Source: Methylobacterium aquaticum (lineage in GTDB: Bacteria > Pseudomonadota > Alphaproteobacteria > Rhizobiales > Beijerinckiaceae). Taken from it: DNA of 34,959 nucleotides. The stretch covers positions 1-34,959 of the forward strand of contig NZ_LABX01000162.1 of assembly GCF_001043915.1 (NCBI RefSeq), written 5' to 3'. The stretch's first letter is position 1. Each line of letters begins with the position of its first letter. Under the pieces are notes generated by a model. The model worked only from the letters and a program-made list of their open reading frames with translations. It did no database searches and was not told where the DNA came from. Of the stretch, positions 16,416 to 23,919 are shown piece after piece. Made by a program: the position numbers and the translations under genes.

Positions 16416-16671
16416 ATGAGGCGAGGCCCTGATGTCCAGAGTTTCCGGCGCCCGAACACGAACGACGAGGGTTGGCGACTCTGCGCTCATGGAGCGACGA
16501 GCAGCAAGACGATACCCGCTCGGGTCACGACGCCACGCAAGACCGTGAACGGCGGCTCGCGGTCTCAAGCCGGGATCGCCTTGCGGATCCTGGCCCGGCC
16601 CGCTCGCGTCGCGGCGAGGCGGGAGCCGCCTCACCACAAGCCCGAGCCGATGACCGTCCGGTCAGGCCAGC

Positions 16672-16974
16672 TCAATCGTCATCGTCGTCATCGTCGTCGT
16701 CGCGCAGATTGTCGAGCAGACCCTTGAGCGACGGCGTTTCACGCACCAGCACCACGACGATCTGCGCGTCGGCGGCCAGAACTCCCTCTTCTTGAAGGGC
16801 TTCCGTCGCCTGCAAGACCTGGCGCGTCAGCTTTCCCTGACCTTGCCGCAACTTGCGGATGCGAGCCCGATCTTGCTGGCCAAGATCGATGATGCACAGC
16901 TCCGGAGTTTTGTCGGGTGTCTTGTCGGGCGTCTTGACCGCGTCGGTTGCCGCGGTCCCGGTCTCGTAAGCCAT
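16672..16974 (-). CDS. small uncharacterised protein with poly-Asp tail (DUF6200-like)
   Basis: The product has 100 residues. The ATG at 16974 was chosen over longer frames because AAGGAG precedes it by 8 bases and the homology-like core begins just downstream. A tandem KTPDKTPDKTPE stretch (about 14-25) is followed by a core reading CIIDLGQQ, RARIRKLRQGQGKL, an amphipathic helix, then AQIVVVLVRE. The C-terminus is nine consecutive aspartates encoded by a GAY trinucleotide run. The pattern IDLG...IRKLRxGxGKL recalls the small proteins annotated DUF6200, from memory and without a search. It has no signal peptide or membrane segment. The neighbouring small gene on the same strand (17375-17764) may be functionally linked. 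The trinucleotide run could vary in length between strains. Confidence 0.75.
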   Translation of the reverse strand: MAYETGTAATDAVKTPDKTPDKTPELCIIDLGQQDRARIRKLRQGQGKLTRQVLQATEALQEEGVLAADAQIVVVLVRETPSLKGLLDNLRDDDDDDDDD

Positions 16975-17142
16975 GCCGTGGGCTCCTTGAGCGCGCATCG
17001 TCGCGCGCATGACGAGAGGAGAGGACCAGCCCCGCCTGCGTGGCAAGGCCAGGACGTCGCATGAACCCGAGCAATCGACCTTGCACCGCTCGGGCACAAG
17101 TTCGAGACAGTGTCGACAGCTCGTCGCCTCGGCAGACCTGCT

Positions 17143-17154
17143 TTGGCATGCCAA
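17143..17154. promoter_or_regulatory. perfect 12-base palindrome TTGGCATGCCAA
   Basis: A perfect palindrome about 170 bases upstream of the start of the small gene at 16974. It differs by one central base from TTGGCAGGCCAA at 16265-16276 in the cluster before the efflux operon, so the same DNA-binding protein might recognise both. A second inverted repeat, TGATC/GATCA (17179-17195), lies just beside it. Confidence 0.35.
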
Positions 17155-17264
17155 CCCGTCCTGAGCGAGAGTGCCGCCTGATCACATTGCGATCAAGCGC
17201 TGCTCTCAGGGGTCGACGGTGCCGACGGGCCTGCGACGGAACGGGACTTGTACCAGCAGCTTCG

Positions 17265-17288
17265 GATGCTGACACATCAGGCCGTTGA
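17265..17288. repeat. 24-base repeat, copy B
   Basis: Second copy of the element at 16206-16229, with 21 of 24 bases identical and the same orientation. The perfect hairpin of copy A is lost here, leaving only GATG/CATC. It lies between the two small minus-strand genes. Confidence 0.6.
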
Positions 17289-17374
17289 TCTCTCTCACAT
17301 CTCTCCCGTCAAGCCAGAGGCTGGGCGAGAATGCGAGACTGGCCCGCACAAGTGTTGTCTGCCACGCATCCGCA

Positions 17375-17764
17375 TCAATCGTCCGAGCGCATCGACCGGG
17401 AGATGTTGCGGGGCAGATCCTTGACCCAGCCATTGGTCTTGCGGCGGTTCGAGGCGTCGTGCCGCGCGAGATACGTCGTCGCGATCTCGGCTTCGCGGAC
17501 GGCCAGCTTGCGGATGCCTCTCTCGATCGGGCGGAGCAGGCCGGACTGCTTCTTGCGTCCGGCCGCGTGCACCTCGATCCTCAGACGCTTTACCACGCCG
17601 AAGCCCGGGCGCACGATCGAAACCTTGAGAACCTCTTCCGGATCGTCGTCCTGGCGAACGAAGACCGTCCGCACGGCGCCTGCTTCGTCACGCCCGCCCG
17701 GATTGACCATCGAGATGCGTTGCACCCCATTCCGCACAGATCCTGAGATAAACGACACTCTCAT
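17375..17764 (-). CDS. small uncharacterised basic protein (DUF6312-like)
   Basis: The 129-residue product starts at ATG 17764. A TTG 57 bases further out is possible but adds nothing recognisable. The N-terminal half is beta-rich (GVQRISMVNPG, VLKVSIVRPGFGVV). The C-terminal half is basic and helical, with RKKQSGLLRPIERGIRKL, YLARHDASNRRKTNGWVKDL and an Arg/Ser end. The pairing of a LRPxExxxRxLA segment with YLxRHxxSNRKKxxGW resembles small Hyphomicrobiales proteins annotated DUF6312. That is recollection only. There is no signal peptide or membrane helix. It lies upstream of and parallel to the poly-Asp protein gene with a 400-base gap, so co-transcription is uncertain. The function is unknown. 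Confidence 0.65.
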   Translation of the reverse strand: MRVSFISGSVRNGVQRISMVNPGGRDEAGAVRTVFVRQDDDPEEVLKVSIVRPGFGVVKRLRIEVHAAGRKKQSGLLRPIERGIRKLAVREAEIATTYLARHDASNRRKTNGWVKDLPRNISRSMRSDD

Positions 17765-18248
17765 GAACGGATCCCCGGCCAACCTCGCGTTACACTTGCC
17801 CGAACCCGTTGATTCGTGCAATCGCCCCGACCGCAGAAACCGCCCGCGGCCGCGGAAAAAGCGTGAAGCGGCAAGAGTAAGCTGTGACGTTGTCGCTTCG
17901 GCACGCGGTGAGCGTGCCGGCCGGCCCGTGCGTCGTCACGGGCGAACCGCCCTGTCCGGCGTGGTCGCCGCTCCAGCGAACGACGATGCGACGGCCGCAG
18001 CCTGAGCGGGATGGGGTCGAACGGATCCGCTTCGGGATCGCACGCCGCCGCGGGGGATGCTAACCACCTTGACCGCAGGCGCCGCCCGGGACCGTTTCGG
18101 ACACAGGATAGGTCGAGAGATGCGCGTGAAGGTGTTCCGGCGGACGAGCGAATCGTCCTCCCACCGTAACGAGAGGCGCCCCAGGCCGCCGACCCCGCTC
18201 GTGTCGGGGCGCGTGTCGCAGCCCCTGGTGCTTCGCCCGTTGCGGCCG
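17765..18248. other. intergenic region with two short hairpins
   Basis: No convincing gene is seen here. Two hairpins are visible: ggcacgc/gcgtgcc with a 5-base loop (17900-17918), and cccgtg/cacggg with a 6-base loop (17925-17942). Neither is followed by a T-run on the plus strand. The open frame of the next gene extends back to ATG 18057, but that extension is Arg/Pro-rich and does not look like protein of this family. Confidence 0.4.
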
Positions 18249-19922
18249 ATGTCGCGCTTTCGCGGCCTCACGGTGCTCTGGCGCTTCACGGCGTTCTTCC
18301 TGATCCTGCAAGGGCTTCGGCTCACCGGGCGCTACACCCACGCGGCCGCCGCGGCGCGGCTGCTGCCGCTGCTCCAGGACCTCGGCGGGCTGTGGATCAA
18401 GCTCGGCCAGCTGCTGTCGCTGCGGAGCGACGCTCTGCCGGAGGAGATCTGCCGCGACCTGGCGCAGCTCCAGAGCCGTGCCGAAGGCTTCGACCCCGCC
18501 CTGTCGCTCCAGACCATCGAGGAGGAGCTGGGCGAGCCGGTCGAAGTGACGTTCAGCCGCTTCGACACCGATCCCTTCGCCGCCGCCTCGATGGGCCAGT
18601 GCCATTTCGCGATCCTGCGCGAAACCCAGACCCCGGTCGTGGTGAAGGTGCAGCGGCCCGACGTGGCGGAGGGCTTCCGCCGCGACATGCAGTTCCTGCG
18701 CTCGATCGTCGGCGTGCTGAACGCCTTCCACATCGCCCCCTGGATGCAGTTCGACGACCTGCTCTGGGAGCTGGAGGAGGTTCTGCAAGAGGAGTCCGAT
18801 TATCGCTTCGAGGCCACAAACCTGAAGCGGCTCCGGCGCAACCTGCGCAAGCACGACATCCTGGCGCCGCGCCCGTTCCTGGACTATTGCACGCCGCGGA
18901 TGATCGTGATGGAATACATCCCGGCGGTGACGATGTCCGACTACATCGCCCTGCAACGGGAGGACCGGCGGCGCGCCGACCGCTGGCTGGCGGAGAACGA
19001 CATCGATCCCGAGGAGGTCGCCCAGCGGCTGATCAGCAGCCTGCTGCGCCAGGTCTTCGAGGAGAACCTGTTCCACGGCGATCTCCATCCGGGCAACATC
19101 ATGCTGATGCGCGACGGCGACGTGGCGTTCATCGATTTCGGCACGGCGGGCAGCCTGGAACGGCAATTCCTCGATATCTACGGCCTGGCGGTATCGGCGA
19201 TGGTGCAGAAGAACTTCGCCAAGGCGGCCGATTACATCCTGGCTCTGTGCGTCTCGGTGCCCTCGGCCAACCTCCCGCGGGTCCGCGCCGAGCTGGTGCG
19301 CGCCTTCCGGGCCTGGGAGATGCGCAGCAACCTTCAGAATGCGTCGTATTTCGAGCGCGCCCTGTCGACCGCCAACACCGAGACCAACCGCATCCTCGCC
19401 AAGCACCGGATCCAGCCGTCCTGGGCGCTGCTGCGCCTGGGCCGCACCCTCGGGACCCTGGATGCGACCCTGAGCGTGCTGATCCCGGACGGCGACGTCC
19501 GCAGCCTCTACGCGGTCTATTTCCGCGAGCGTGCCGCCCGCACCAACCAGCCGGCGGCCCTGGCCCGGCGCGCCGCGATCGGCGCCTTCGAGGCCATGGA
19601 GACCGTGCAGGAGATCCGCGTCCTGCTGCTGCCTCACCTGCGCAACCGCACCCTTGCGGTCCGTGGCGCCGTCGACCGGATGTCCCTCGCGGTCTCGGTG
19701 GTGTTGCGCTACCTCAGGATCGGCTTGCTCGTCGTATCGGCGCTCCTGTTCTACTACATCATCGACAAGATCGAGCTTCTCGACTCCGACCCCAACGAGA
19801 CGGTGCGGTCGCTCTTCGGCTGGCTGCCCGGCGACAGCATCCATTGGGGCATCATGTGCCTGGGTTTGCTGCTCGCGGCGCGGATGCTGACAAAGATGGT
19901 CCGGGTGCTTCGATCCGAGTGA
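18249..19922 (+). CDS. ABC1/UbiB/AarF-family atypical kinase, membrane anchored
   Basis: With the start at ATG 18249 the protein has 557 residues, the usual size for this family. ATG 18057 or 18120 would add an Arg/Pro-rich extension. Family landmarks are clear: KxGQ motif (WIKLGQLLSLR), Ala-rich nucleotide loop (PFAAASMGQCHFA), ATP-binding Lys (VVVKVQRP), EESDYRFEATN, catalytic HGDLHPGN and the DFG-type metal site (FIDFGTAG). Two C-terminal hydrophobic helices (LLVVSALLFYYIID and IMCLGLLLAARML) anchor it in the membrane. Relatives support ubiquinone synthesis or lipid homeostasis through an ATPase activity. No other ubi genes are near. Only 17 bases separate its stop from the thioesterase gene, so the two are probably co-transcribed, which hints at a link to secondary metabolism rather than core quinone synthesis. 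That link is inference. Confidence 0.93.
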   Translation: MSRFRGLTVLWRFTAFFLILQGLRLTGRYTHAAAAARLLPLLQDLGGLWIKLGQLLSLRSDALPEEICRDLAQLQSRAEGFDPALSLQTIEEELGEPVEVTFSRFDTDPFAAASMGQCHFAILRETQTPVVVKVQRPDVAEGFRRDMQFLRSIVGVLNAFHIAPWMQFDDLLWELEEVLQEESDYRFEATNLKRLRRNLRKHDILAPRPFLDYCTPRMIVMEYIPAVTMSDYIALQREDRRRADRWLAENDIDPEEVAQRLISSLLRQVFEENLFHGDLHPGNIMLMRDGDVAFIDFGTAGSLERQFLDIYGLAVSAMVQKNFAKAADYILALCVSVPSANLPRVRAELVRAFRAWEMRSNLQNASYFERALSTANTETNRILAKHRIQPSWALLRLGRTLGTLDATLSVLIPDGDVRSLYAVYFRERAARTNQPAALARRAAIGAFEAMETVQEIRVLLLPHLRNRTLAVRGAVDRMSLAVSVVLRYLRIGLLVVSALLFYYIIDKIELLDSDPNETVRSLFGWLPGDSIHWGIMCLGLLLAARMLTKMVRVLRSE

Positions 19923-19939
19923 GCGCGGGGAATCAGGTC

Positions 19940-20698
19940 ATGGAATCGGTCGCGGCCGGGACGGCGTCGGCGTGGTGTCTGCGCTTCCGGCAGCAGGTGG
20001 CCGGTCGGGTCCGGCTGGTGTGCTTTCCGCATGCCGGGGGTGGCGGCGCCGCCTACCATCCGTTCTCCCGCCTGCTGCCCGCCGGGACGGAGGTCGTCGC
20101 CATCGTCCCGCCTGGGCGGGAGGCGCGGATGCGGGAAGCCCCGCTGACCAGCATCGTGGCGATGGCGGAAGGCGCCGCGGCGGCGATCGCGGCCCTGCCG
20201 CCGCTGCCGTCGTTCTTCTTCGGCCATTCGATGGGGGCGATGCTCGCCTTCGAGACCGCGCGCGTCCTGCGCCGCGGCGGCCATCCCTTGCCGCGCCGCC
20301 TGTTCCTGTCGGGACGCCGCGCCCCCGGGGCCCCGCCGGAGGGAGAGACGCCAATCTCGGGTCTCTCGGCCGACGCCTTCGTGGCCGAGATGGTGCGGCG
20401 GTATCAGGGCATCCCGGCCGCCGTCCTGGCCGATCGCGAATTGCTGGCTCTGCTGTTGCCGATCATGCAGGCCGACATCCGTGCCGTGGAATCGTACCGG
20501 GACACGCCTCAGGCTCCGCTCCCGGTTCCGGTCACGCTGATGGGGGGACGCGACGACCCGCAATGCACAGACGCTGCCTGGGCCGGCTGGCTCCCGCTGA
20601 TCGCCGGGCCTGTCGAAGCGCTGCGGTTTCCCGGCGGGCATTTCTATCTGGCCGAGGATCGCGCCCCCGTCATGGCGGCCCTCGCCGCCCGGCTCTGA
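19940..20698 (+). CDS. type II thioesterase (alpha/beta hydrolase) for PKS/NRPS
   Basis: The 252-residue product is a stand-alone thioesterase of the type that clears wrongly loaded acyl groups from carrier proteins. It opens with the family hallmark RLVCFPHAGGGGAAYHPF and has the nucleophile elbow FGHSMGAMLAFE, the acid at GGRDDP and the catalytic His at FPGGHFYLAED. It lacks a signal peptide, as expected for a cytosolic editing enzyme. It starts at ATG 19940, 17 bases after the ABC1-type kinase gene. It is about 3.9 kb from the first gene of the PKS-NRPS operon and on the other strand. Editing of the thiazole assembly line is a reasonable inference, but not shown. Confidence 0.93.
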   Translation: MESVAAGTASAWCLRFRQQVAGRVRLVCFPHAGGGGAAYHPFSRLLPAGTEVVAIVPPGREARMREAPLTSIVAMAEGAAAAIAALPPLPSFFFGHSMGAMLAFETARVLRRGGHPLPRRLFLSGRRAPGAPPEGETPISGLSADAFVAEMVRRYQGIPAAVLADRELLALLLPIMQADIRAVESYRDTPQAPLPVPVTLMGGRDDPQCTDAAWAGWLPLIAGPVEALRFPGGHFYLAEDRAPVMAALAARL

Positions 20699-20774
20699 CC
20701 CGCTCCGGCCCGGCGCTCGGGTCCCGCAACGCGAGAGCCTCCCGCACCAAGCCCGGCGCGACGAGAACCGGGCT

Positions 20775-20813
20775 GTCATAATAACGGTCGTTGGAAACGA
20801 CCTTTGGCATGAC
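20775..20813. repeat. dispersed palindromic repeat, copy 2
   Basis: A nested palindrome with outer arms GTCAT/ATGAC and inner arms AACGGTCGTT/AACGACCTTT around GGA. Read on the minus strand, it matches the palindrome at 16387-16415 at 28 of 32 aligned positions. It sits in the 120-base gap between the convergent thioesterase and LysR genes, where it could act as a hairpin terminator for either strand, although no T-run follows. Confidence 0.65.
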
Positions 20814-20818
20814 CGTCG

Positions 20819-21763
20819 TCATCGCTCCATCGTCTCGGAGCATCCGGAACTGTCAAGGCGGTGGGCCGAGACGAGGCCCTGGGCCCGGCCCTCGCCGAGA
20901 AGCCAGCGGTGGAAGGCCCGTGCGCCGGGCTTGCGCAGGGAATCCGGGTTCCAGGCCAGATAATAGGGATCGGGCAGGGGCAGGCGCAGGTCGAAGGGGA
21001 TGACCAACTGGCCGGCCTCCAGTTCCGGACCGATGAAGGCGAGCTGTCCGAGGACGAAGCCCTGGCCGGCGATGGCGGCGTCGATCGCGCTCCCGGACAG
21101 GCCGTAGGTCAGGTTGGCGGGCGGCGGCCGGGTGCCGATCAGCCGTCCCCACTCGGCCCAGCCCGGATTGGCGCCGAAGCGCGGATCCCAGGCGATGTGC
21201 AGCAGGGGAAAGCGCAGGATGTCGTCCGGGCCGGTCAGGCGATGCCCGTCGATCAACGAGGGCGCGCAGACCGGGACGATGTGGTCGACGAAGAGTTCGG
21301 TGCGATGCGGCGGATGGTGGCGGCCACCGTAATAGATGCGCAGGTCGGCCGCTCCTTGAGACAGGTCCGGCTCCGTGTCGCTGCCGACGAGGGAGATCCG
21401 GGCATCGGCGGCAAGGTCGGTCCAGTCCCGCATCCGGCGGCCGATCCACTTGCCGAGCACGGTCGTCAGGCAGGACAGGACGATGACGTCCGCATCCGCC
21501 TCCCGCAGGACGGCGGCGGCCTCGGTGAAGGCCGCGAAGCCCTGGCGAATCTGCGCATGGTACGTCGCCCCGAGGGGCGTCAGGCGCAGGCCCCGGCCGT
21601 CATGCTCGACGAGCCTCGCCTTCACCGCCTCCTCGAGCTTGCGCAATTGCTGGCTGATCGCGCCCGGCGTCACCCCGAGATCGGTCGCGGCGAGCGCGAG
21701 GCTCCCGGTCCGGCCGAGCGCATCGAACGCCTGAAGCGCCTTCAGCGGAGGGAGAGGGGACAT
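20819..21763 (-). CDS. LysR-family transcriptional regulator, GcvA-like
   Basis: The product has 314 residues. ATG 21763 is the start because GGAGG lies 5 bases upstream and the helix-turn-helix begins directly: PLKALQAFDALGRTGSL...GVTPGAISQQLRKLEE. Upstream in-frame starts would add a low-complexity extension. The effector-binding domain follows (about 95-300), with the hinge and the conserved VCAPSLI and LLHIAW segments of GcvA-like regulators. The gene is divergent from the monooxygenase gene, with 158 bases between them containing phased direct repeats (21817-21850), so control of that gene is likely. The inducer is unknown. Confidence 0.92.
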   Translation of the reverse strand: MSPLPPLKALQAFDALGRTGSLALAATDLGVTPGAISQQLRKLEEAVKARLVEHDGRGLRLTPLGATYHAQIRQGFAAFTEAAAVLREADADVIVLSCLTTVLGKWIGRRMRDWTDLAADARISLVGSDTEPDLSQGAADLRIYYGGRHHPPHRTELFVDHIVPVCAPSLIDGHRLTGPDDILRFPLLHIAWDPRFGANPGWAEWGRLIGTRPPPANLTYGLSGSAIDAAIAGQGFVLGQLAFIGPELEAGQLVIPFDLRLPLPDPYYLAWNPDSLRKPGARAFHRWLLGEGRAQGLVSAHRLDSSGCSETMER

Positions 21764-21816
21764 GACGCCTCCGGCAGGACGGTCTGCGGCGGGGCGCTCG
21801 CGCCCGTTGGCACGCC

Positions 21817-21850
21817 GCAGATTCTCTAAACGATGAAGCAGATTCTCTGC
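21817..21850. promoter_or_regulatory. phased direct repeats, probable LysR binding sites
   Basis: GCAGATTCTCT occurs at 21817-21827 and again at 21838-21848, exactly 21 bases apart, which is two helical turns. The second copy extends to the perfect inverted repeat GCAGA-ttc-TCTGC. They sit in the divergent promoter region between the LysR and monooxygenase genes. Confidence 0.6.
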
Positions 21851-21921
21851 GCTCCCCGCAAGCGCCGGCATGGGCATACTGCGTCGAGCGAGACCCGCCG
21901 CGCTGCCCAGGAGACCCGCGC

Positions 21922-23280
21922 ATGACCCGATCCGACAGGCTCAAGCTGGGGACCTTCGTCTACACGTTCGGCTTCCACCCGGCAGCGTGGCTGCACCCGG
22001 GCAGCGACGTGCGCGGCGCGAACGACCTCGGCCATCTGACCCGCTGCGCCAAGGTCTCCGAGGCGGCGAAGCTCGATTTCCTGTTCTTCGCCGATTCTCC
22101 GGCGAGCGCCGTGGGGGAGGCGAGCGCGCTCGCCCGCACCCCCACGAAGATGAACCGCTTCGAGCCGATCACCGCCATCACGGCCCTGTCCCAGCACACC
22201 GACCGGATCGGGTTCGTGGCGACGGCCTCGACTAGCTATTACGAGCCGTACAACGTCGCCCGGCTGTTCGCCTCGGCCGATCATATCTCCCGCGGCCGGA
22301 TCGCCTGGAACGTCGTCACTTCGGACCACGACGAGACCGGCTACAACTACAACCGCGAGGGGCTGCCGCCCCATGCCGAGCGCTACGAGCGCGGCGAGGA
22401 ATTCCTCGACACGGTGTTCGGCCTCTGGGACAGCTTCGAGGACGATGCGCTGCTCCTCGACCGGGAGAGCGGCCTCTATTACGACAAGGACAAGCTCCAC
22501 GCGCTCAACCACAAGGGCAAGCACTTCCAGGTGCGCGGCCCGCTGAACATCGCCCGCACGCCGCAGGGACGGCCGGTGATCGCACAGGCCGGCGGCTCGG
22601 AGCAGGGCATGGAACTCGCGGCCCGCACCGCCGAGATGGTCTTCTCCCTCGCCTCGAACATCGAGAAGAACCGGGCCTTCTACGCCAACGTGAAGGGGCG
22701 GATGGCGGCTTACGGCCGCGATCCGGATCACCTCAAGATCATGCCGGGTCTCGTCATCAATGTCGGCGAGACCCGCGAGGAGGCGGAGGCGAAGGCCGAG
22801 GCGCTGGTCCGGCTGATGCATCCCGATGTCGGGCTGCTGATGCTCCAGGAATTCCTCGAGACCGACCTGCACGGCGCGGATCTCGACAAGCCGTTCCCGA
22901 TGGACCGGATGCCCGCGACGGCCAAGGGCTCCAAGGCGATGTTCGAGGAACTCAAGGAATTCGTCACGCAAGGGCACACGATGCGCGAGCTGATCACGCA
23001 TTATGCGCGCCGGCACACCGGCAACGGGCTGACCGGCACGCCGGCGCAGGTCGCGGATTTCATGCAGGAGTGGTTCGAGACCCGCGCGGCGGACGGCTTC
23101 ATCCTGATGTGCCCGACCCTGCCGTCGAGCCTGGAGGACTTCACCCGCTTGGTCGTGCCCGAGCTGCGGCGCCGCGGCCTCTTCCGCGAGGAGTACGAGG
23201 GGGCGACCCTGCGGGAGAATCTCGGCCTGCCGACCCCGCCCAACCGCTACACGCTGGCCCGCGGCAGCGACCGGGCATGA
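21922..23280 (+). CDS. FMN-dependent monooxygenase, NtaA/SnaA/DszA (luciferase-like) family
   Basis: The 452-residue product belongs to the two-component flavin monooxygenases that use reduced FMN from a partner reductase. Recognisable segments are the N-terminal LGTFVYTFGFHPAAWLHP, FLFFADSP, ITALSQHTDRIGFVATAST, RGRIAWNVVTS, the ALNHKGKHFQVRGPLN and PQGRPVIAQAGGSEQG blocks, and the C-terminal GLTGTPAQVADFMQEWF with DGFIL. Members act on aminopolycarboxylates, sulfonates, dibenzothiophene or S-alkylcysteine derivatives, so the substrate cannot be read from sequence. The flavin reductase gene starts within its stop codon (ATGA). The nearby amino-acid type ABC importer makes an amino-acid or organosulfur substrate plausible. 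Confidence 0.94.
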   Translation: MTRSDRLKLGTFVYTFGFHPAAWLHPGSDVRGANDLGHLTRCAKVSEAAKLDFLFFADSPASAVGEASALARTPTKMNRFEPITAITALSQHTDRIGFVATASTSYYEPYNVARLFASADHISRGRIAWNVVTSDHDETGYNYNREGLPPHAERYERGEEFLDTVFGLWDSFEDDALLLDRESGLYYDKDKLHALNHKGKHFQVRGPLNIARTPQGRPVIAQAGGSEQGMELAARTAEMVFSLASNIEKNRAFYANVKGRMAAYGRDPDHLKIMPGLVINVGETREEAEAKAEALVRLMHPDVGLLMLQEFLETDLHGADLDKPFPMDRMPATAKGSKAMFEELKEFVTQGHTMRELITHYARRHTGNGLTGTPAQVADFMQEWFETRAADGFILMCPTLPSSLEDFTRLVVPELRRRGLFREEYEGATLRENLGLPTPPNRYTLARGSDRA

Positions 23281-23876
23281 CGGCGGCCCTGATGCCGCAG
23301 ACGGGCCTGCCCCGCGACGATCTGGACGAGGCTGTGATGCGGGGAGACGACCTGGCCATTCCGGCGCTTCGGCCGGCCGACGCCGAGACCGTGCGGCAGG
23401 TGTGGCGCGGGTTCGGCGCGACCGTGGCCCTGATCGCGACCGAGCACGGCGCCGCGCGTCACGCCATGCTGGCGACGGCCGTCAGCTCGGTCTCGATGGA
23501 CCCGCCGTCGCTTCTGGTCTGCATCAACCGCAGCGCCTCCGCGCATGCATCCCTGCGGGCGCGCGGCGCCTTCTCCCTCGGCGTCATGGCGGCGGCGCAC
23601 CGGGACCTCGCGGCGGCGATCGCCGCGGCGCCCTCGGCGGCGCGCTTCGACCACGGGACCTGGCGGCGATGGCAGAGCGACGGCGACGCGATCGACGGCC
23701 TGCCCTGGCTCGAGGAGGCGCAGGCGACCCTGTTCTGCGCGATCGATGCCTGCCACCATCACGGCACCCATGCGGTCCTGATCGCCCGGATCGCCGGGGC
23801 GATCGGGTCGGGTCCCACCGACCCTCTGCTGTATTGCGACGGCGGCTACGGCCGGTTCGCCCGCGCGGAGGCGTGA
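23277..23876 (+). CDS. flavin reductase (FMN-binding split barrel) partner of the monooxygenase
   Basis: The 199-residue product has the flavin-reductase-like split-barrel pattern: FGATVALIATEHG, ATAVSSVSMDPPSLLVCINRSASAHASLRARGAF in order, then VLIARIAG and a C-terminal LLYCDGGYGRF, which is typical of the HpaC/NtaB group. It supplies reduced FMN to the upstream oxygenase. The ATG overlaps the oxygenase stop (ATGA), indicating translational coupling. Its N-terminus is about 35 residues longer than the core needs. The stop lies 43 bases from the end of the convergent GntR gene. Confidence 0.92.
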   Translation: MTAALMPQTGLPRDDLDEAVMRGDDLAIPALRPADAETVRQVWRGFGATVALIATEHGAARHAMLATAVSSVSMDPPSLLVCINRSASAHASLRARGAFSLGVMAAAHRDLAAAIAAAPSAARFDHGTWRRWQSDGDAIDGLPWLEEAQATLFCAIDACHHHGTHAVLIARIAGAIGSGPTDPLLYCDGGYGRFARAEA

Positions 23877-23919
23877 TCGGGATCGGTTCGGCGGGGGCTG
23901 GCTCCGATGGGGCCGGCTC

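Noticed and set aside
16680..16710. GAY trinucleotide run looking like a microsatellite or CRISPR-like repeat
   Set aside because: It codes the aspartate tail of a small protein in frame. There are no spacers, so it is not CRISPR. No CRISPR array was seen anywhere in the window.
18060..19844. 594-codon minus-strand frame opposite the ABC1/UbiB-type gene
   Set aside because: The plus strand has all kinase-like motifs. The antisense frame is rich in Gln, His and Asp and has none.
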